Shown here: positions 56,833-64,000 of the stretch, one piece after another
Numbering within the stretch: the stretch's first letter is position 1
Layout of the letters: every line of letters begins with the position of its first letter
Source: Lanius collurio
Taxonomy: Eukaryota > Chordata > Aves > Passeriformes > Laniidae
Length of the DNA: 64,000 nt
Assembly: GCA_020086605.1 (NCBI GenBank)
Contig: JACBWW010000020.1
Location: forward strand, 17,514,776-17,578,775
Direction: 5' to 3'
Position numbers and translations under genes: made by a program
The notes under the pieces: model-generated
Told to the model about the DNA's origin: nothing
Database searches by the model: none
What the model saw: the letters and a program-made list of their open reading frames with translations, nothing else

Positions 56833-59800
56833 TAAATTGCATTTCCTTCATGTATGTCACAGCACTCAGGATAGGAATGAATAAGAAGAAAAAAATCACA
56901 GCAGTTTTTCTTATATTCTTGTAATAACCCATACATTTGTCCAAGAATTGCAAGCAGTTATTCATTAGGGTTTTACAGATGGGGTGGGATTCATTACAGA
57001 TGGGGTTCATTAGGGTTTCCAGGTTTGTGATTTAACCTTGTTTTCTGGTCCAAAAATTTGCTTTCTGATTTTTCTTCAGCAACAGGTTAAGCTTTGGTGA
57101 AGGAGAAAGCATGGGAGTTTATAGGAATAACTTCTCTACATCACTTTAGCCAGAAAGGTCAGGAATCCCCCCCAGAAAAGCTGTCAGTCATTTCTTATAT
57201 CCCAATAACCCATTGAAAATGCAGCCTCTGAAGAAAGCCTGGAGTAAATGGATACTTTAATGTATTGGTGGATGCTGTCAGACAGTTACCGGCACAACCT
57301 TATGTTACCAAGCTCATTGGCACCTCTTTTCTCCTGAAGAGCAGCTCCTCTCTCCTGGTGCCGCTGGAGAGCCTGTGTCCCATGGATCTCTGAGGGAAGC
57401 AGGCAGGTAGAGAAGCCTGTGAAGGACAGATGTACCAAACACCACCTTATTTCTCTAATTTTCTAGTTCTGCTAATGTATTTCATGTACACGGCAGCTCT
57501 CTGTCTGAAAGCACATCCATTCCCATGGTAACAAAATGTCCTAAAGCTATTGTGAGCTAAAGGTTTTTACAGACACTTTTATATTAAGGTGAGGTAAATG
57601 AGTGATTTTTTTGTTTTTAAAGTAATCTCCAGTTAATAAAATTGTTGATTTCTGGATAGCTAATACAAACAAAAGCTAGACAAATGTTTTATTTAAACAA
57701 ATTACGTCTTTTTGTAGAATAGCAGAGAAAGAAACAGACGTTTTATATACTGCAGAGGGTCTAGCATCTTCCACTCACCAGCAAAAATAACTGTAGCTCA
57801 TACTCTATGAGTAAGAGCTCCCATTTCCAGTGTCACCATCTGTTTCGTATTTCTGCTTTTCCCCTGGGACACCCAGTTTTGTCCTAGCAGGTGGACACAA
57901 TAGAGCCCCAAAAGGCAGCAGGCAGTGCTCTGCTGTCCCTGGGTCTGCAGTGTGCGTGCATGTATTTATTTACAGTCTGCCCGGTATCTACTTACTGGTA
58001 GACCAAACTGTACCAAGAACTTGGCTCTCTACAGAGGTTCTCTTTGAGGTCTCTTTCCTCCTCCCAGCGACTGATTTTCGTGGAACAGACAGGAATTTCA
58101 TATCCTTGCGACTGCTAGTCTTCCATCCAACCTGCCTAGCAGGTTCACAAGTTATTAATGGGAGACAAACAGTGTGATAGTGAAAGATAGTGAACACTAT
58201 CTTTCTTATCAAACCAGCCTAAAAATAAATCATCTCAATGGTAACCTAAGGTTACCCACCTTCTGTTAGAGTGCTTTTGAAATTCTGTTGGGCTTGTTAT
58301 TTTCAGATCCTAAACAGAAGCATGGGTGTTAAGTGCCTCTCTTTATCTAACATGGATATTCATATGTTTAGGTAGCAATATCCCTCCTACCATCAGTCCT
58401 TTTCAGGTCATCATTTACATTTGCCTCTGTTCTTGGGTAGCAGCCTGTCTGTCATTTATTTCTTCATCACTTCCAAAGTAGATCACTGAAATCTACTCTA
58501 GCTGGAGTTGGGTATAAATGGCATCCCTTTGAGGACCTGTCTTGTGTGGAATAGAGCAGCCTAATTTTTGCGGGTCATATTGGACAACGTTCACCACCAT
58601 ATACAAATGAAACACAGGATCAGCTGCCAAATCCTGTATGGTCAAATCTAGTTTTGAAATAAGGAAACTTTCTGGCCCCAAAGTTTTATTTCTTTTTAAA
58701 TTGTTGATTAATGGGCGCAGAACAGACATCTACAAAAACACTTTCGGTTGACTTAGAGAAGTATTTTGGTCACAAAATAAAATTGCACCTACATTTAGCT
58801 AAGTTGTTCTCCAGCTAATCTGGAAAATCACACAGTTTTATTCCACCTCTAAAATAGTTGTTATCTTGTTTCCAGTGACCTGAAAGATTCAGAAGGAAAT
58901 GTGCATGTTTATGCACAATTTACATATATTACTCCTCCTGAACCAGAGGGCCACCCGAGTTTGTAAGCCAGCTGGAACTGAGGATAATGTTTCTAATAGA
59001 ACCTGCAGTCCTCTCTCAAAGCAACCTGCACTCAGACTTTCCTTTGCTTGCTGTATTTTGGGTTGTCTGCAGCCCCTTCAGACTGTCTCTCCCCTACCTG
59101 AGGTGGTCACCCAAGCTCAGCACCAGGTTTATCATTTGTAAGGCACAGGCACCCCTTGTGCTGCCCTAATGCTGCACTAACAAAGCCTTGGCTGAAGCAG
59201 TATCCAACACTGCCACATCTCTGGGAGTCAGAGGTAAGACATGGAGACAGGTCACGAGAGAGCAGAGAGTGTAGCAGGGAGGTCCCACAAACACCCCTAG
59301 ACAGCAAAGTCTGTGAGAGAGATGCTTTACACACAGAAAATGTAGAGGAGGAAGCACATCCACCAACAGGCAAATGATACAACAAAGACAGCACTGGTCA
59401 AGTGCCTCTTTTTTTTCCAATGCAGGACAAAAAAAAAGCCACCTAAATTTGCAAGAAACAGGCTGAACCTAGACTTGAGAGCAAACTTCCCTAGTAAAAA
59501 TGAGCAACGACGGGGGAAAGGCTGGCCAGATAGAATTTGAAATTCCTACCTTTGGATTAGGGATATTCCAGATGCTTTTAGGGATGCAACAGATGAGCAT
59601 CTACTTGGGCTAACCAAAGTATAATTGACCCTCAGGTATTGCAAAAGATACATGTCTATATTCCCTTGGTTTGTGTTCCTTCAGCTTTTCTATCTTAAGG
59701 AAGAAACAAACACAGAAAGTCAAATGTGCCATAATTTGTATACAGATATAGGGTAGTGCTATCATGCTGAATTTCTAAAGACAGGAAATAAAAGGAAAAG

Positions 59801-60279
59801 AAAATAAGATAATGCAGAGAATGGAAAGGAGCCTGGGAAACAGTGATGAAATCCTTAAGATGTGGAATGACAACGCTTTTAAGAAATTAAGAATAAATTG
59901 AAAGAAATTATGTATGTGAGAACCTTGTCCTTCTGTCACTAGATGGCTCTGCAACCCCGAGGAAAGCTTGCCTTGCCGGGTATCCTTCCTTTTGCTTCAG
60001 AAAACAAAAGCAGCAAAGGGAAGCAGTGGTGGTGAGAATGCTTCCAGTCTGTCTTTAGTAAAGAAGAGCAACATGGCAACTGCAGAGACTCTCTTCTAGA
60101 TTAAGGAATTAAATTATGCCACTGTATTTTGATTGTATATGCTTTTTGCTTCACAATAGCCTTCAAAATACTTTATTTAAGGTTATTGGTCGTAGTGTGT
60201 AAAAGTATGCATGTCATTGCTACATAAGCAGTATAAACTTGGATTACTTAAAATATGTGAGAAAATAAAGTTTAACTAC
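56833..60279. other. Intergenic, nothing recognised
   Basis: 3.4 kb. A short duplication of the motifs ACAGATGGGG and TTCATTAGGGTTT lies at about 56,962-57,018. Otherwise unique sequence without a gene. Confidence 0.6.
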
Positions 60280-62281
60280 TTGGTAGAGTACCATGGGATA
60301 AAGCCCTGGAGGGAAGAGTGGCCCAAGAAAGCTGGATAATATTCAAGGACCACCTCCTCCAAGCTCAGGAGTGATGCATCACAACAAAGTGGAAGCCAGG
60401 CAAAAAAGCCAAGAGGCCTGAATGGACAAACAAACAGGTCCTGGACAAACTCAAACGAAAAAAGAAAACCTACAGAGGGTGGCAGCAACGCCAGGTAGTC
60501 TAGGATGAATACAGAGACATTGTCCAAGCAGCCAGGTGTCAGGTTAAAAGAGCTAAAGCACTGGCAGAATTAAATCTATGCAGGAGTGTCAAGGATGACA
60601 AGAAAAGATTCTATAAATATGTGGGCAATAACAGAAAGACTAGAGAGAACATGGGCACACTGCAGAAGGAAATTGAAGACTTGGTTACCTAATGATTTTT
60701 TGCCTGTCACCACCAGCAAACGCCCCAGCCACATTGCCAAAAGTGCAGAAGGTGAAAGTAGGGGTTGGGAGAATGTGGAATTGCCTGCAATAGGAGATCA
60801 GGTCCAAGGCCATCTAAGGAATCTGAAGGTGCAGAAGTCGATGGGACCTAATGATATGCATCCTCAGGTCCTAAAAAGGCAGATGAAGTTGCTATGCCAC
60901 TATCCATCATATTTCAGAAGTCATGGCAGTTGGGTGAAGTTCTCACTGACTGGAAAAGAGGAAATATAACCCTCATTTTTAAAAAATGAAAGAAGGAAAT
61001 CCTGCTGGAAACTATGCTGAGGCACATGGAAAATAATCAGGTGATTGGTGATAACTAACATGACACTGCTAAGGATAAATCGGGCCTGACAAATCTGATG
61101 GCCTTCCCTGATGGTGTTCCAGGACTGGTGAATAAGGGAACAGAGGTTGACACCATCTGCATGGACTTGTACAAAGCACGTGACACTGTTCTGCATGACA
61201 TCCTTGTCACCATACTGGAGAGACACAGATTTGTTGGACAAAGCACTTGGTGGATAAGGCATTGGCTGGTTGGTTGCATTTAGATTTGTGGTCAATGGCT
61301 CAGTGTTGGAGACCAGTGACAAGTGGTATTCCTCAGAGTCAGCATTGGGACTGGTGCTATTTAACACCTTTGTCAGCGACATGGACAGTGGGACTGTGCA
61401 CTTTCAGCAAGTTCATTGGTGACACCAAACTGGGCAGTGTGGTCAATATGCCAGAGGGAAAGGCTGCCATCCATAGGCACCTGGACAGGCTTGAGAAGTG
61501 GCCTGTGTGAACCTCTTGAATTTCAACAAGGCCAAGTGCAAGGTTCTGCACAAGGTTTAGGGCAATCCCAAGCACAAACACAGGCTGGGCAAAGAAAGGA
61601 TTGAGAGAAGTTCCAAGGAAGAAGACTTGGGAGGTGCTGGTGGATGAGAGGTGGGACAGGGCCCAGCCATGTGTGCTTGCAGCCCAGAAAGCCAGTTGTA
61701 TCCTGGGCTGCATCCAAAGCAGCACAGTTAGCAGGGCAAGGGAGGAAATTCTGCCTCTCTACTCAGCTGTGGTGAGACCCCACCTGGAGTGCTGCATCCA
61801 GCTCTGGAGCCACCAACATAAGGATATGAACCCCTTGGAGCAATCCCAGAGGAGGCCACAAAGGACCAGAACACCCCTTTATGAAGGCAGGCTGAGAGAG
61901 TTGGGGTTATTCATCCTGGACTCCAAAAGAAGACTCCAGAAACACCCTATAGAAGCCTTCCAGTACTTGAAGGGAGCCTACAAGAAAAGTGGAGAGGGAC
62001 ATTTGACAAGAACATGTAGGAATAAAACAAGGGGTAATGGCTTCATGTAGAAAGAGGGTGATCTTAGATTAGATATTAGAAAGAAATTCACTGTGAAGGT
62101 GATGATTCACTGACACAGGTTGCCCAGAGAAGCTGTGGATGCCCCATCCCTGGAAGTGTCCTTGGGCAGGGCAGCCTGATCTAGTGGAAAATGTCCTTGC
62201 TTATGGCAAGGGGGTTGGAACCAGATGATTTTTAAAGTCCTTTCTAATACAAACCATTCTGTGATGCTATGATTTTATGAC
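60280..62281 (+). mobile_element. CR1 LINE, 2 kb 5'-truncated copy with decayed ORF2
   Basis: Sense copy. The left part matches the CR1 ORF2 region between endonuclease and reverse transcriptase (ccatgggataaagccctg, attctataaatatgtggg). The middle carries RT remnants (gggacctaatgatatgca, aaatctgatggccttccc, cattggtgacaccaaactgg, tgaatttcaacaaggcc). The right part is the 3' region (gtgagaccccacctggag, caggttgcccagagaagc, tggatgccccatccctgg) and the tail tctgtgatgctatgatttta. ORF2 is broken by stops and frameshifts; open frames of 127 aa (60,586-60,969) and 149 aa (61,601-62,050) are relics. It cannot move by itself. Confidence 0.9.
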
Positions 62282-64000
62282 CATGTGGATCTTATATCAT
62301 GGTTCATTATAATACTGGCACATTGAAACGTCTTAGTAAGAATCAGTAATTTAGTATCAGGTATGGCCAATTTTACAGAAGGACAGTGAGCAAGTAGTGA
62401 GTAGTACAAGAGCACAAGGAGATCTGAAAGCAGTTTGGGTTTAGGGAACTTTAATAACCTATCTTTGATACAAAATTTTTAAACAACAAACAATGAAACT
62501 CCATAAATAAACACATTAATTGCAAAAAATGTATATGCTTTTTCTTAATATGCATTTTATTTATATCAGAGCAGTAGAAGAAGATCCACTAAAGTCAGAG
62601 TTTTCTATATTATGTTATAAAGCACCAGTACTCAGAAAAAGCATTATCAGAAAGGTAATTTAGTTTATAAGGATTTGGCTTCACTTGGCACAGAGTCTAT
62701 CCTTCTTATTTTAGCTTGCTATATTAAGCTACTAAAAACTTCCTTAGATTTTTATCACTTTGCACTTTCTGTATTTTTGTTGGTCTCATGGTAGGGAACT
62801 ATGCCTATATCAATCCATCCAAACCACTGTTGCTATTGTGCACGAAAAATAATCCTGATCTGCAGCAACCTCAGAGGTTTAGTGCGAAGTCTGAAGGCAT
62901 ATGCAAGGGAGAAGCAGCAGAGACCATTTTTTCCTGTATAAGGGTAATGTACAGGTTTGTGTTCCCATTTTATGAGAGACATTGCATTTCATGAGAAAAG
63001 TGCAGAAGAGGGAACCAGTAAAAGAGGAAGAATAAAAAAATGAAAGGTGGTTTGATTACACTGAATTTACCCTCACAAGTAAAAAATTTAAGGTCCAGAA
63101 ACAGAGGAAGAGCTGGCAGCTGGAAGCCAAAGCCGTACATGTCTGATCATGTCAGTGTTGATCAAGGGCAATTCTCAGGTGAATTCTCCACCTCTTGTTG
63201 AATTCATATGAGTGCTGGACCTCTTGAAGAAACTGCTGAGGCAGGAGCACTCTTGGGAGAAGAAATGGTTGTACAGAAAGAAAGGAGGTGAATAAACTTT
63301 ATGGCAGATCTTTGTTTGTCTGGGCTGGGATGCTGTGGGTGAGAGGGAGAACCCCAGCAGCCCCCAGAGGCAGATGGCATGTCATATCCCACCTGCATGG
63401 GTGTATCAGTGCTCACATTGATCATCCCTTGACTCCATTGAAACACCACTCAGTGAAACCTGAGGTTCTCATACACCTATCAAGTCATTATAGTGAAATA
63501 ATGACACTCTCTGGCTGAGTAACAAAGCCAGGCTGCTCACAAAAGAGTTGTGAAAGGTCCTTGAGGAATCATAGCCATCACCTCCCACACAGCAGGCAGG
63601 AGAACCTGCTGGATAGAGGTTACATGTCTGCCCAAGAGCCTGAGCTGGTGCGGGCGATGGTGGGTTGGCCATCTCCGCGCTGCCGGGCACAGAGCACTTC
63701 TCGCTCTGTGTGGGGAAGGAGCCTGCAGCCTAATGGGAAAGGGAGCCTCTCCCATAGTCTGGACTAGCTAGTTTAGATTTTTCTTCTGAGTATGCAGCAG
63801 CTGTCACTTGCTGGTTTTTTTCTCCCCTTGGGCTTTTTTTGAATAAAAACTCTCCAGCAACTCTGCATTTGAGAGCTGAGCCAGCTGCAGGTACAGCTGA
63901 AGGCCAACTGGCTGGGACAAACCTCATTCTGTGCTGAGAGTGGAGGGAAAAGAAATGCATCAGGTTTGTTCTGAGTTAGGTTGTTCAAATAAAGCTACAT
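62282..64000. other. Intergenic to window end
   Basis: Unique sequence. A moderately GC-rich patch lies at 63,590-63,720, and an AATAAA (63,988-63,993) occurs close to the window end. No exon can be supported. Confidence 0.55.

Noticed and set aside
61357..62050. Open frames of 122-149 aa at 61-62 kb
   Set aside because: All fall in the CR1 copy at 60,280-62,281; not host genes.
63988..63993. AATAAA near the window end as a gene terminus
   Set aside because: No exon upstream on the + strand supports a transcript ending here; a single AATAAA is common by chance in AT-rich DNA.
24790..64000. KDR, the usual next gene after KIT
   Set aside because: No kinase, Ig or VEGF-receptor exon motif was found on either strand in this block; KDR must lie beyond the window.

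Overview
The window is a piece of a bird chromosome. It holds the 3' two-thirds of the KIT receptor tyrosine kinase gene (stem cell factor receptor) on the + strand, followed by about 39 kb with no recognisable protein gene. The bird assignment rests on the KIT protein (close to mammalian KIT but clearly diverged in the ectodomain) and on CR1 LINE copies of the avian kind, most of them 5'-truncated and ending in the usual CR1 3' tail. I cannot name the species. No bacterial, phage or organellar features are present.

Region 1 (1 to about 24,790): KIT. Sixteen coding exons, matching mammalian exons 6 to 21, read in one continuous frame across GT-AG introns. They give 665 residues plus a stop (2,000 coding bases). 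Exons 6 to 9 encode the last two extracellular immunoglobulin domains, exon 10 the membrane helix, exon 11 the autoinhibitory juxtamembrane segment, exons 12 to 20 the split kinase with its insert, and exon 21 the tail. Exons 1 to 5 and the promoter lie upstream of the window. The 3' UTR is about 2.2 kb, with two closely spaced AATAAA signals, a perfect miR-221/222 seed match and three Pumilio-type elements. Intron 17 carries two antisense CR1 fragments and intron 7 (5.2 kb) a GC-richer patch with a fused AP-1/E-box motif.

Region 2 (about 24,790 to 64,000): intergenic sequence downstream of KIT. In other vertebrates KDR is the next gene, but no KDR exon is visible here. I recognise CR1 copies at 26.1, 34.7, 45.0, 51.9 and 60.3-62.3 kb, the last a 2 kb piece with decayed ORF2; a long GT microsatellite at 36.8 kb; a small isolated CpG island at 39.5 kb; a CpG-enriched patch with paired GATA motifs at 27.4 kb; an ATGCAT cluster at 32.4 kb; and a G-quadruplex-type tract at 52.5 kb. 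A minus-strand open frame ending in a strong splice donor (30.3-30.5 kb) and some unclassified open stretches (48.4-49.3 and 56.4-56.8 kb) are candidates only.

The most informative KIT observation is at the exon 9/intron 9 boundary. The only usable donor is the one that in mammals makes the GNNK-minus isoform. The downstream donor for GNNK-plus is absent, and reading on into the intron meets a stop after six codons. I found no convincing new biological system in the window; the interest lies in KIT isoform biology and in possible regulatory DNA.
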